A program made the translations under genes and the position numbers. From contig DASSTE010000037.1 in the NCBI GenBank assembly GCA_035708085.1, positions 1 through 63,627 on the forward strand: a stretch of 63,627 nucleotides of DNA. Direction: 5' to 3'. Positions 34,116 through 42,848 of this stretch are shown one piece after another; within the stretch, counting starts at the first letter, position 1; every line of letters starts with the position of its first letter. The notes under the pieces were generated by a model. That model made no database searches and had not been told where the DNA came from. It saw nothing but the letters and a program-made list of their open reading frames with translations. The DNA comes from DASSBR01 sp035708085. GTDB taxonomy: Bacteria; Pseudomonadota; Gammaproteobacteria; Natronospirales; DASSBR01.

Positions 34116-34780
34116 GGACGTCGCTCGCCGCGCCGGACGCGAACGGCCGCGACCATGGCTTCAATTTCGCTGCGTCGCACCGCGTTCATCCGTGCGGCCT
34201 CGCGGTCGCGTCGGCGGGTGTCGCGCGCTTCCTGCTCGGCCTGCAATCGGCCGGCGCGCGCCTCGAATCGACCGCGCGCGTGATCCGCCGCCCGGCGCTC
34301 GGCGGCCGGCACATGCCGGCGGCGAATGGCTTCAACCGCGTCGGGTTCGTCCGGTTCGACTGCCGTCGCCATCGGTGCTTGCGCCTGCACGATTTCGATG
34401 CAATCGACCGGGCAGGGCGGCAGACAGAGTTCACAACCGGTGCATTCGGCGGCGATGACCGTATGCATCAGCTTGGCCGCACCGACGATGGCATCGACCG
34501 GGCAGGCCTGAATGCAGCGTGTGCAGCCGATACAGGTATCTTCGTCGATGACGACGACCGCGCGGGGCGGCGGTTCGCCGCATCCGGGGTCGAGAGGCTT
34601 TGCCGCGCGGCCGGTCAATTCAGCCAGCGCGGCGATGACGGCATCGCCACCGGGCGGGCAGCGGTTGATGTCGGCGGCGCCACCGGCGATCGCTTCGGCA
34701 TAGGGCCGACACCCCGCGTAGCCGCAGCGCTCGCATTGCGTCTGCGGCAGGAGTCGGTCGATGTCTTGCGCGGACGGCAA
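34112..34780 (-). CDS. rsxB: RnfB/RsxB-like ferredoxin, soluble short form
   Basis: A protein of 222 residues. The N-terminal cluster domain has QCERCGYAGCRPYAEAI and NRCPPGG, followed by two [4Fe-4S] ferredoxin motifs (CIGCTRCIQACPVDAIVGA and CTGCELCLPPCPVDCIEIV). The hydrophobic anchor of complete RnfB is missing, and no other rnf gene is present, so this is the stand-alone form found beside nth in several lineages. The C-terminal 80 residues are charged and Arg/Ala/Glu-rich. It could donate electrons to SoxR-like targets or supply the Fe-S enzyme Nth, but this is not shown. Confidence 0.85.
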   Translation of the reverse strand: MPSAQDIDRLLPQTQCERCGYAGCRPYAEAIAGGAADINRCPPGGDAVIAALAELTGRAAKPLDPGCGEPPPRAVVVIDEDTCIGCTRCIQACPVDAIVGAAKLMHTVIAAECTGCELCLPPCPVDCIEIVQAQAPMATAVEPDEPDAVEAIRRRHVPAAERRAADHARGRFEARAGRLQAEQEARDTRRRDREAARMNAVRRSEIEAMVAAVRVRRGERRP

Positions 34781-34784
34781 TATC

Positions 34785-36797
34785 CTACTTGACCTTCATT
34801 CCCGGTTCGGAGCCGGCGTCCGGTTGGAGCAGATACACGTCCTTGCCGCCCGGCCCGGCCGCGAGCACCATGCCTTCGGACACGCCGAAGCGCATCTTGC
34901 GCGGCGCGAGGTTGGCGACCAGTACCACCAGCCGGTCTTTCAGCGCATCGGGTTCGTAGGCGGCCTTGATGCCCGCAAACACGGTGCGCGTGCCCAGTTC
35001 ACCGACATCGAGCGTCAGCTTGAGCAGCTTGTCGGCGCCTTCAACGTGCTCGGCGCCGGCGACGCGCGCGACGCGCAAATCCACCTTGCCGAAGTCGTCG
35101 ATATTGATTTCGGCGGCATCCGGCGCCGCTTTTGCCGCGGCCGGCTGCTGTTGCAGGTCTTCTTTGGAGGCGTCGATCATGGCCTGGATATCCTTCTGGT
35201 CGATGCGCTGCATCATCGGTTTGAACGGGTTGATCTCAGTGCCGAGCAGCGGTATGTCGAGGTCCGCCCAGCGGAACGGCTCAACGTTGAGAAATTCCGC
35301 CGCCTTTACCGCCAACGCCGGCAGCACCGGCGCGAGATAAATTGTCAGCACCCGGAACAGGTTGAGCGCCTGCGTGCAGACGACCTGCACCTGGGCGGCG
35401 TTAGCCGGATCCTTATTGAGCTGCCAGGGCTTGTGGTCGTCAACGAACGCATTGGCGCGGTCCGCGAGTGCCATTACTTCGCGCACCGCGCGCGAGAACT
35501 CGCGATTCTCGTAGGCCGTGGCAATGCTGTCGGCGGCGGCCGCAAAGTCCCCATACAGCGCCGGCTCCATCAGCGTGTCCGCCAGTCGACCACTCGAGCC
35601 TTTATGAATGAAGCCGGCTGCGCGGCTGGCAATATTGACGAGCTTGCCCACAAGGTCGCTATTCACGCGCTGGCGAAAGTCTTCGAGGCTGAGATCGATG
35701 TCGTCGAGGCCTGGGCCGAGCTTGGCCGCGAAGTAATAACGCAGGTACTCCGGGTCGAGATGATCGAGATACGTCCGCGCCTGAATGAACGTGCCGCGCG
35801 ATTTCGACATCTTCTTGCCGTCGACGGTCAGGAAGCCGTGCGCGAACACCGCGGTGGGCGTGCGAAAGCCGGCGGCAGCAAGCATCGCCGGCCAGAACAG
35901 CGCATGGAAATAGATGATGTCCTTGCCGATGAAGTGATATAGCTCCGCTGGGCTGTCCGCGCCCCAGAATTCGTCGAAATCGAGATTCGGTGTGCGCTCG
36001 CACAGGTGCTTGAAGCTCGCCATGTAGCCGATCGGCGCGTCCAGCCAGACATAAAAGTATTTCCCCGGTGCGTCGGGAATTTCGAACCCGAAGTAGGGCC
36101 CATCGCGCGAGATGTCCCAGTCCTTCAGCCCGGCCTCGAACCACTCGTCAAGCTTGCGGCGCACGCTCTCGTGCACATGGCCGCCGCGGGTCCAGTCCTT
36201 GAGCATGGCTTCGAAGTCAGAAAGCTGCACGAAATAATGCACCGATTCCTTTTCGACCGGCGCCGTGCCGGAGAGGACCGAGATCGGGTTCTTCAGTTCG
36301 CTGGGCGAATAGGTCGCGCCGCAGTTTTCGCAGGAGTCGCCGTATTGGTCGGCGGCACCGCAGCGCGGGCACTCACCGCGAATGAAGCGGTCCGGCAGGA
36401 ACATCTGCTTCTCGACGTCGTAGGCTTGCGAGATCGTGCGCTCGACGACGTGGTCGCCGTCCTTCAGACTCTGGTAGATGCGGTTGGCGAGCTCCCGGTT
36501 TTCGGGAGAATGTGTGGTGTAATAATTGTCATAGCCGATCATGAAGTCGGCGAAGTCGCGCCGATGCTCTTCCCCCGAGCGCTTGATCAACGCTTCCGGT
36601 GTGATACCTTCCTGCTGCGCCCTGAGCATGACGGGTGTGCCGTGGGCGTCGTCGGCGCAGACGGCAATGCAGCGCTCGCCGCGCAGCTTCTGGAAACGCA
36701 CCCAGATGTCGGTCTGAATGTGCTCGAGCATGTGGCCGATGTGGATCGACCCGTTGGCGTAGGGCAGGGCGCTGGTGACGAGAATGTCGCGAGGCAT
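34785..36797 (-). CDS. metG: Methionyl-tRNA synthetase
   Basis: A protein of 670 residues. The class I signature YANGSIHIGHMLEH (HIGH) is near residue 13-26 and KMSKSRG near the middle. The zinc-binding cysteines are in GECPRCGAADQYGDSCENCGA. The C-terminal 110 residues (DFGKVDLRVARV onward) form the EMAP/Trbp111-like tRNA-binding domain that dimerises the enzyme. It charges tRNA-Met. The ATG is only 14 bases from the start of the divergent thioredoxin-like gene. Four bases separate it from rsxB. Confidence 0.97.
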   Translation of the reverse strand: MPRDILVTSALPYANGSIHIGHMLEHIQTDIWVRFQKLRGERCIAVCADDAHGTPVMLRAQQEGITPEALIKRSGEEHRRDFADFMIGYDNYYTTHSPENRELANRIYQSLKDGDHVVERTISQAYDVEKQMFLPDRFIRGECPRCGAADQYGDSCENCGATYSPSELKNPISVLSGTAPVEKESVHYFVQLSDFEAMLKDWTRGGHVHESVRRKLDEWFEAGLKDWDISRDGPYFGFEIPDAPGKYFYVWLDAPIGYMASFKHLCERTPNLDFDEFWGADSPAELYHFIGKDIIYFHALFWPAMLAAAGFRTPTAVFAHGFLTVDGKKMSKSRGTFIQARTYLDHLDPEYLRYYFAAKLGPGLDDIDLSLEDFRQRVNSDLVGKLVNIASRAAGFIHKGSSGRLADTLMEPALYGDFAAAADSIATAYENREFSRAVREVMALADRANAFVDDHKPWQLNKDPANAAQVQVVCTQALNLFRVLTIYLAPVLPALAVKAAEFLNVEPFRWADLDIPLLGTEINPFKPMMQRIDQKDIQAMIDASKEDLQQQPAAAKAAPDAAEINIDDFGKVDLRVARVAGAEHVEGADKLLKLTLDVGELGTRTVFAGIKAAYEPDALKDRLVVLVANLAPRKMRFGVSEGMVLAAGPGGKDVYLLQPDAGSEPGMKVK

Positions 36798-36811
36798 CAG
36801 GAATAGGTGAG

Positions 36812-37333
36812 TTGAGCAAACGCGGATTATGCCATAGCGGCCGAGGCCGCGTCAGAACGCTGCTGGGGCTGCTGGGTCTGCTCGCAGCGGCCCCTGCGCT
36901 TGCCGGCGCTCACGTCGGCGCACCGTTGCCGGCGCTCGAACTGCCGGATGTAAGCGGCCAGCTCGTCCCCCTGCGCAGCGATCGCGCGCGGCTCACCGTC
37001 ATCAACTTCTGGGCGAGCTGGTGCAAACCGTGCCGCCGGGAAATTGCTGCCCTCGATACCGTCAACGAACGCTGGCACCGCTACGGGGTGCGCGTTGTCG
37101 GCGTCGCCGTTGATTCGGGCACGCCGGCACAGCTCGCCGATTTCATCCGCGCGCACGGCGTCGGCTACACGGTGCTGGTCGCCGACACCGGCTGGGCGCG
37201 ACAGCACTTCGGTCTGACCGGCGTGCCCGTCACGTTGATCGTCGACCGTCGCGGCATCATTCGCGCGCGCCTGCCCGGGCCGCAAACGGCGGAGCGCTTG
37301 ACCTATGTCATAAACCGCTACTTGCGGCGATGA
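36812..37333 (+). CDS. TlpA/ResA-like thioredoxin, exported
   Basis: A protein of 173 residues. The start is TTG 36812 with AGGA nine bases upstream. No ATG or GTG exists in a usable position. A hydrophobic segment LLGLLGLLAAAPALAGAH (about 17-33) is a signal peptide or anchor. The redox site is WASWCKPCRREI and the cis-Pro loop is TGVPVTLIVDRRG. Such proteins reduce periplasmic disulfides, often for cytochrome c maturation. It lies between metG (divergent) and mrp, so its promoter must lie within the first codons of metG. Confidence 0.82.
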   Translation: MSKRGLCHSGRGRVRTLLGLLGLLAAAPALAGAHVGAPLPALELPDVSGQLVPLRSDRARLTVINFWASWCKPCRREIAALDTVNERWHRYGVRVVGVAVDSGTPAQLADFIRAHGVGYTVLVADTGWARQHFGLTGVPVTLIVDRRGIIRARLPGPQTAERLTYVINRYLRR

Positions 37334-37365
37334 TAAACTGACATCCTTTTTATCCAGGAACGAAG

Positions 37366-38436
37366 ATGCGATTAACTACCGACGCGGTGGCGGCGGCGCT
37401 GGCTGGCGCCACACCCCCCGAACTCGACGTCGATTTATCCGCGGCGGTCGACCGGATCGAGATTGCCGACGGTGACCCGCCGGGCGTCAAGCTGGTCCTC
37501 GGCTTTCCGGCGGCCGGTGTGCGCGGTACGCTCAGGACATGGGCCACCGGGCGGCTCGCGGCCGCCGGCCTGCCCGTCGGCCGCATCGAGATCGACTGGA
37601 AGATCGGCGCGCACGCGGTGCAGGGCAAGCTGCAGCCGCTCAAGGGCGTCAAGAATTTGATTGCCGTTGCATCCGGCAAGGGCGGCGTCGGCAAATCGAC
37701 CGTCGCTGTCAACCTGGCGCTGGCGCTGGCCGCGGAAGGCGCGGAGGTCGGCATACTCGATGCCGATATCTACGGGCCGAGTCAGCCGCGCATGCTGGGT
37801 CTCGAGGGCGAGCGCCCGACCAGCCCCGACGGCAAGCACATTGACCCGCTGGTCGGCCACGGCCTGCAATGCATGTCGATCGGCTTCCTGGTTGATCAGG
37901 ACACGCCGATGATCTGGCGCGGGCCGATGGTCACACAGGCGCTGACGCAGTTCCTCAACGACACCAACTGGGACAATCTCGACTACCTGCTCATCGATAT
38001 GCCGCCGGGCACCGGCGACATCGCGTTGACGCTCGCGCAGCGCGTGCCGGTCAGTGGCGCGATCATTGTTACGACGCCGCAGGAGATCGCGCTGCTCGAC
38101 GCGCGCAAGGGCCTCAGGATGTTTGAGAAGGTGGCCGTCAACATTCTCGGCATCGTCGAGAATATGAGCACCTACATCTGCCCGAAGTGCGGCGACGAAG
38201 AACCGATCTTCGGCGCGGGCGGCGGCCAGCGGCTGGCCGACGAAAACGGCACGACGCTGTTGGGTTCGCTGCCGCTCGATCTGCGTATCCGCGAGCAGAC
38301 CGACGGCGGCCGCCCGACCGTCATCGCCGAGCCGGACGGTGACATTGCCCGTGCCTATCGCGCACTTGCGCGTCGCGCGGCGGCGAAGCTGGCGCAAACC
38401 GCGCCGGCGGCCTTTCCGAAGATTGTTGAAGAGTAG
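37366..38436 (+). CDS. mrp: Mrp/ApbC-family iron-sulfur cluster carrier ATPase
   Basis: A protein of 356 residues. A DUF59-like N-terminal region (residues 1-90) precedes the P-loop VASGKGGVGKSTVAVNLALAL (deviant Walker A). Other motifs are ILDADIYGPSQP, LIDMPPGTGDIALTL and the cluster-binding pair STYICPKCG. It binds and transfers [4Fe-4S] clusters in the cytoplasm. The metG-mrp-dcd order is common in Gammaproteobacteria. Its TAG stop is the first triplet of a heptad repeat element. Confidence 0.95.
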   Translation: MRLTTDAVAAALAGATPPELDVDLSAAVDRIEIADGDPPGVKLVLGFPAAGVRGTLRTWATGRLAAAGLPVGRIEIDWKIGAHAVQGKLQPLKGVKNLIAVASGKGGVGKSTVAVNLALALAAEGAEVGILDADIYGPSQPRMLGLEGERPTSPDGKHIDPLVGHGLQCMSIGFLVDQDTPMIWRGPMVTQALTQFLNDTNWDNLDYLLIDMPPGTGDIALTLAQRVPVSGAIIVTTPQEIALLDARKGLRMFEKVAVNILGIVENMSTYICPKCGDEEPIFGAGGGQRLADENGTTLLGSLPLDLRIREQTDGGRPTVIAEPDGDIARAYRALARRAAAKLAQTAPAAFPKIVEE

Positions 38437-38514
38437 GTCGGTGGCCAGTGGCCAGTGGCAAGAGCCCCTCTTTCGTATCCGCTGACATCTCACCACTAAC
38501 CGCTAACCGCGACC
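38434..38514. repeat. Inverted 7-bp repeat element between mrp and dcd
   Basis: The left arm has GTGGCCA, GTGGCCA, GTGGCAA (38441-38461). The right arm (38481-38514) read on the minus strand has GCGGTTA, GCGGTTA, GTGGTGA, GATGTCA. The middle is CCCCTCTTTCGTATCC. The element starts at the mrp stop codon and ends just before the dcd ribosome-binding site. Confidence 0.6.
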
Positions 38515-38527
38515 CGAAGGGGAGCAC

Positions 38528-39094
38528 ATGAGCATCAAATCCGACAAGTGGATTCGGCGCATGGCCGAAGAGCATCGCATGATTGAACCGTTCGAAGCGG
38601 GGCAGGTGCGCACCAATGGCAGCGGCCGAATCGTCTCCTACGGCACGTCGAGCTACGGCTACGACGTGCGTTGCGGCGACGAGTTCAAGATCTTCACCAA
38701 CATCAATTCGGCGGTGGTCGATCCGAAAGACTTCGACGCCAACAGCTTCGTCGACTTCAAGGGGCCGGTCTGCATCATTCCGCCGAATTCATTCGCGCTT
38801 GCCGGCACGGTCGAATACTTCCGCATTCCCCGCAACGTGCTGACCGTGTGCCTGGGCAAATCGACCTACGCGCGCTGCGGCATCATCGTCAACGTGACGC
38901 CGCTGGAGCCGGAATGGGAAGGCCACGTGACGCTCGAATTTTCAAACACGACGCCGTTGCCGGCGCGCATCTACGCCAACGAGGGCGTCGCGCAGATGCT
39001 GTTCTTCGAGTCGGACGAAGTGTGCGAAACCTCGTACAAGGATCGTGGCGGGAAATACCAGGGACAGCGCGGCGTGACGCTGCCGAAGACGTAA
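38528..39094 (+). CDS. dcd: dCTP deaminase
   Basis: A protein of 188 residues with AGGGGAG before ATG 38528. The sequence has the Dcd signature: SSYGYDVRCGDEFKIFTN, GKSTYARCGIIVNVTPLEPEWEGHVTLEFSN with the catalytic Glu, and the flexible C-terminal lid RGGKYQGQRGVTLPK. It converts dCTP to dUTP, the main route to dTMP in these bacteria, and works as a homotrimer. Confidence 0.97.
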   Translation: MSIKSDKWIRRMAEEHRMIEPFEAGQVRTNGSGRIVSYGTSSYGYDVRCGDEFKIFTNINSAVVDPKDFDANSFVDFKGPVCIIPPNSFALAGTVEYFRIPRNVLTVCLGKSTYARCGIIVNVTPLEPEWEGHVTLEFSNTTPLPARIYANEGVAQMLFFESDEVCETSYKDRGGKYQGQRGVTLPKT

Positions 39095-39097
39095 TTG

Positions 39098-39817
39098 CTA
39101 GTTGAAGTCGATTGAGCGTAACTCGAGCCGGAACACCGAATCGCCGTCCTTGACCTGCTCGACCTTGACCGGTACGTAATTCAGCTTCGGCGCGAGCCAG
39201 AAGATGGTTTTGCGGCTTGATTTGGCATCACCGCGAACGACGCGCACGGCCGTGAACGTGCCGCCCGGCACCGACACGCCGTCGCGCCCGGTGACCTTCA
39301 GGTTGTAAACATCCAGCTTGTTCCGGTTGACGACCGGAAAGTGCCCCGTCGTCATCCCTTCCGCCACTTGGCGCGACAGTTTGAGTTGCGCCAGGAACGG
39401 ATCACTCGCACCTTTCGGAATATCGATCGCCTTCTTGTCGCCGCGATAGGTGCTGTGGGCGATATTCTTGTTCCAGTCGAACAGAATCGCCTGCGTCTGC
39501 TCATCATCGCCGGTGTGCGAATAATGGTACTCGCGCGCATCGAAGCCGCCGGCGTCGTTAATCGTAAAGACACTCGACTCGGCAATCCGGTCGTGCCGGA
39601 ACAGGCTCACCAGGCCCGTTGTGTGGCTGTCCGAACTGAAGCGCCAGCGATCCTTGCCCAGCTTCTCCAGCTTGAACTGCGCCTCGCCGGCGCGAATCCC
39701 GTGCGTGATGACACTGTAGGTTGCCGTATAAGGAAGTAATACGGGCAGCACTGACGGTGCCGCGAACGCAGGCGCGGCGAGCAGAACGAGCAGAGCAGGC
39801 AACAGACGTTTCAGCAT
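39098..39817 (-). CDS. DUF3108 exported protein
   Basis: A protein of 239 residues from ATG 39817, inside the last codons of purN (overlap of seven bases). A signal peptide (MLKRLLPALLVLLAAPAFAA) is followed by a beta-rich domain: PYTATYSVITHGIRAGEAQF, then RFSSDSHTTGLVSLFRHDRI. It matches the DUF3108 family, often found beside purN in gammaproteobacteria, with a predicted periplasmic beta-barrel-like or lipocalin-like fold. The function is not known. It converges with dcd at three bases. Confidence 0.85.
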   Translation of the reverse strand: MLKRLLPALLVLLAAPAFAAPSVLPVLLPYTATYSVITHGIRAGEAQFKLEKLGKDRWRFSSDSHTTGLVSLFRHDRIAESSVFTINDAGGFDAREYHYSHTGDDEQTQAILFDWNKNIAHSTYRGDKKAIDIPKGASDPFLAQLKLSRQVAEGMTTGHFPVVNRNKLDVYNLKVTGRDGVSVPGGTFTAVRVVRGDAKSSRKTIFWLAPKLNYVPVKVEQVKDGDSVFRLELRSIDFN

Positions 39818-40485
39818 GAGCAATCGATATCCATAACCGGCGGCGCGGCGACAACTTTGCCGTCCAGCGCGACCTGATTATCGTACAGCCTGACCCGCCC
39901 CTCCGCGAACCACTGGATCACGTGCGGATAAATGACATGCTCCGCGGCCTGCACCCGCGCCGCCAGCACCGTCTCGTCATCGCCGGGCCGAACCGGCACG
40001 CGCGCCTGCAAAATCACCGGTCCGCCATCAAGTTCCGGTGTCACGAAATGCACGCTGGTGCCATGATGCGAGAGCTGTTCCGCCAACGCCCGTCGATGGG
40101 TGTGCAGCCCCCGCAACGCCGGCAGCAACGAAGGATGAATATTGATCATCCGGCCGCTGAAATGCGCCACAAAGGCATCATCCAGAATTCGCATAAATCC
40201 GGCCAGCGCGACCAGGGCCGGCGAAAACGAGTCAACCACTTTCAGCAGCTCGGCCTGCCAGACCGCCCGATCGGCAAAATCCTTCGGCGACACTACCTGC
40301 GCCGGCACACCGGCCTTGCGCGCCCGCTCAAGTCCGAACGCATCCCCCCGATCGCTCACCACCCCCACAAGCTCGGCAGCCACATCACCGCGCCGGATCG
40401 CATCAATAATCGCCTGCAGATTGCTCCCGTTCCCGGAAATCATCACGATGAGGCGAAGCAATTCTTTTTCTTTCGGTGTCGGCAT
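39811..40485 (-). CDS. purN: Phosphoribosylglycinamide formyltransferase
   Basis: A protein of 224 residues. It has the GART signature: VMISGNGSNLQAIIDAI, the catalytic Asn-His-Asp set in MINIHPSLLPALRGLHTHRRAL and SVHFVTPELDGGPVI. It transfers a formyl group from 10-formyltetrahydrofolate in step 3 of purine synthesis. The usual purM-purN order is kept, but 133 bases holding a palindromic repeat separate the two genes. Confidence 0.96.
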   Translation of the reverse strand: MPTPKEKELLRLIVMISGNGSNLQAIIDAIRRGDVAAELVGVVSDRGDAFGLERARKAGVPAQVVSPKDFADRAVWQAELLKVVDSFSPALVALAGFMRILDDAFVAHFSGRMINIHPSLLPALRGLHTHRRALAEQLSHHGTSVHFVTPELDGGPVILQARVPVRPGDDETVLAARVQAAEHVIYPHVIQWFAEGRVRLYDNQVALDGKVVAAPPVMDIDCSC

Positions 40486-40500
40486 AAGTAGAGCTTGGGA

Positions 40501-40607
40501 GAGGTGGTCGGGTGTCTGTTGCCCAGAACGTCGGCGACAGGAAGCCGGCGCCGGAGCCTACAGGGATGTATTCACGACGTTCTGCGAAACAGATACCCGA
40601 CCGCCTC
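40501..40607. repeat. Long palindromic repeat between purM and purN (family B, copy 1)
   Basis: Arms 40507-40533 and 40575-40601 are 27-base inverted copies with three or four mismatches (GTCGGGTgTCTGTTgCcCAG type). The loop contains AGCCTACAGGGATGTATTCA, whose complement recurs near 63371 as GTGAATACGTCCCTGTAGGC. There is also an inner CCGGCGCCGG palindrome. It would fold as one strong hairpin in the purMN transcript. No gene is present here. Confidence 0.65.
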
Positions 40608-40618
40608 TTGCGCGAACG

Positions 40619-41650
40619 TCAACGGCTCGCAATAGATACATCCGGCCGGGCTTCAACCTGCCCGACAACGATCGCCTTTTCACCTGCATCGGCTAAAAGC
40701 GAAACAGCCTTATCGACATCCTCGGCCGCAACACAAACGATCATCCCGAGGCCACAATTAAACGTCCGATACATCTCATCATCTGCAACGTTGCCGGCTT
40801 TCTGAAGCCAGTCGAAAAAGACAGGCCGCTCCCACGACCCCGAATCCAGTACTGCGCCCAGTCCCTCAGGCAGCACGCGCGGCAGATTCCCCGGAATCCC
40901 GCCGCCGGTAATATGCGCAAGCGCATGCACCGGTACCTGCTTCATCAACTCAAGCAACGGCTTCACGTAAATGCGCGTCGGTGCAAGCAAATGATCCGCG
41001 AGCGGCCGCCCGTCCAGCGGCATATCCAACGTCGCGCCACTGACCTCGAGCACCTTGCGAATCAGCGAGTAGCCATTCGAATGCGCGCCCGACGATGCCA
41101 GCCCAATTAGAACATCGCCAACATCAACCGCGCTGCCATCGATCAAATCGTCCTTCTCGACCGCCCCAACGCAAAAACCGGCCAGATCGTAATCCCCGAC
41201 CGCATAAAGCCCCGGCAACTCCGCCGTCTCGCCGCCGACCAGGGCGCAACCGGCCATTTCACAGCCGCGTGCCACGCTCGACACGACTGCCGTCGCCGTG
41301 TCCAGATCCAGATGCGCGCTCGCGTAATAATCAAGGAAAAACAGTGGCTCCGCGCCCTGCACGATCACGTCGTTCACACACATCGCCACCAAGTCGATGC
41401 CGATGCCGTCATGGCGCCCGGTCTCGATCGCCAGCTTCAGCTTAGTGCCGACGCCGTCGGTCCCCGACACCAGTACCGGATGTCGATAGCGCCCCGGCGG
41501 CAGCTCGAACAGCGCGCCAAAACCGCCGAGTCCTGCGAGCACCTCCGGGCGCTGAGTACGCCGCGCCGCGGGCTTGATTCGCTCGATTAACTCGTCGCCG
41601 GCATCGATATCGACACCCGCATCGCGATAGGTCAAAGGCTTGGCAGTCAT
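40619..41650 (-). CDS. purM: Phosphoribosylformylglycinamidine cyclo-ligase (AIR synthetase)
   Basis: A protein of 343 residues from ATG 41650. The open frame continues upstream through the divergent gene. Family signatures: LTYRDAGVDIDAGDELIERIKP, VSGTDGVGTKLKLAIE, DLVAMCVNDVIVQGAEPLFFLDYYA and GLASSGAHSNGYSLIRKV. It closes the imidazole ring in purine synthesis. It is divergent from the DUF2066 gene, 40 bases apart, a common gammaproteobacterial layout with hda. Confidence 0.97.
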   Translation of the reverse strand: MTAKPLTYRDAGVDIDAGDELIERIKPAARRTQRPEVLAGLGGFGALFELPPGRYRHPVLVSGTDGVGTKLKLAIETGRHDGIGIDLVAMCVNDVIVQGAEPLFFLDYYASAHLDLDTATAVVSSVARGCEMAGCALVGGETAELPGLYAVGDYDLAGFCVGAVEKDDLIDGSAVDVGDVLIGLASSGAHSNGYSLIRKVLEVSGATLDMPLDGRPLADHLLAPTRIYVKPLLELMKQVPVHALAHITGGGIPGNLPRVLPEGLGAVLDSGSWERPVFFDWLQKAGNVADDEMYRTFNCGLGMIVCVAAEDVDKAVSLLADAGEKAIVVGQVEARPDVSIASR

Positions 41651-41690
41651 GGCCGGCTCGCTTTCAAAATATGCTATGTTACCGCATCCC

Positions 41691-42824
41691 ATGACTGCCG
41701 GAGTTCGTGTGACATTGCCGCGCATTGTTCCGCTGTTGATCGCGCTCGCGTTGATGCCCGCGCCGGTGCTCGCCAGCGTCGTGCAAAACCTGTATTCGGC
41801 GAGCGTGCCGGTCACCAGTCAGGCCGAAGGTGCCCGTGCGAAAGCTCTGCAGGATGCGCTGAGTCAGGTCATCGTCAAAGTCACGGGCAGTCGTGCGGCG
41901 CCGAGCGACCCGCAGGTCGCAGCCATCATCGCCCAGCCGGAAAATTACCTGCAGGCTTACCGTTACAAGCGCCACGTCCCCGGCCCCGGCGAGCCGCTGT
42001 TCGGTCCCGGCGCGCAGGCGACGCTCGATCTGTGGGCGCAGTTCGATCCGCAGGCGCTTGATCGCGCGCTGCGCGCCGCCGATCAGCCGATCTGGGGCAG
42101 CGAGCGCCCCGCAACCCTCGTGTGGATCGCATATCAGCAGAGCGACGGCGAACGCGACATCGTCAGCTCCGAGGCGGCCGGCAAGGTCGAACACAGCGTC
42201 GAGCGGGCCGCCGCGGCGCGCGGCCTGCCGGTCATTTTTCCGCTGATGGACATCGAGGACCGCTCGCACGTCGGCTTTGCCGACGTCTGGGGCGGCTTTA
42301 CCGATCCGGTCGTGCAGGCCTCGCAGCGCTACCAGCCAGACGCCATCCTGATCGGCCGTGTCGACGCGGGCAATCTCGCCGGTGGCACGCAGTGGACTCT
42401 GAAAATGGGTGCCCAGACGACGCGCTGGGATGGCGCAAGCGGCAAGCCGGCCGATGTGGCCGCCGCGGCGATTCAGCACGTTGCCGACATCTATGCCGGC
42501 AAATTCGCCATCCGGGCCGGCGTGGGCGCCCAGCAGGTACCGGCGCTCGACATCGTCGTCTCGGACATTACCGATCTCACCGGCTATGCGCGCGTCCTCA
42601 AATACCTGCGCTCGCTGAATGCGGTCAACAACGTCGAGCCAATGCAGGTTGCGGGAAACCAGGTCACGTTCAAGGTGAATGCGCAAGGCACGGTCGCCGA
42701 TCTCAAGCAGACCATCGGCCTCGGCGCTCTGCTGGGCAACGTTGAGCAGGCGCAGACGCCTGCGTTGCCGACGGCCAACACACATACCGGGCCGGTGACG
42801 CTGCATTACCGCTACCAACCGTAA
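41691..42824 (+). CDS. DUF2066 exported protein
   Basis: A protein of 377 residues from ATG 41691. The signal peptide (residues 1-29, ending PVLAS) is followed by VQNLYSASVPVTSQAEGARAKALQDALSQVIVKVTG, the DUF2066 hallmark. The C-terminal half has two repeats of a small alpha-beta unit (ALDIVVSDITDLTGYARVLKYL, and MQVAGNQVTFKVNAQGTV). Function unknown. It is always near purM and hda in gammaproteobacteria. TATGCT and TATGTT elements at 41670-41680 may be its -10. Confidence 0.85.
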   Translation: MTAGVRVTLPRIVPLLIALALMPAPVLASVVQNLYSASVPVTSQAEGARAKALQDALSQVIVKVTGSRAAPSDPQVAAIIAQPENYLQAYRYKRHVPGPGEPLFGPGAQATLDLWAQFDPQALDRALRAADQPIWGSERPATLVWIAYQQSDGERDIVSSEAAGKVEHSVERAAAARGLPVIFPLMDIEDRSHVGFADVWGGFTDPVVQASQRYQPDAILIGRVDAGNLAGGTQWTLKMGAQTTRWDGASGKPADVAAAAIQHVADIYAGKFAIRAGVGAQQVPALDIVVSDITDLTGYARVLKYLRSLNAVNNVEPMQVAGNQVTFKVNAQGTVADLKQTIGLGALLGNVEQAQTPALPTANTHTGPVTLHYRYQP

Positions 42825-42848
42825 GCCAGTGGCCCTGAAGGACCACCC

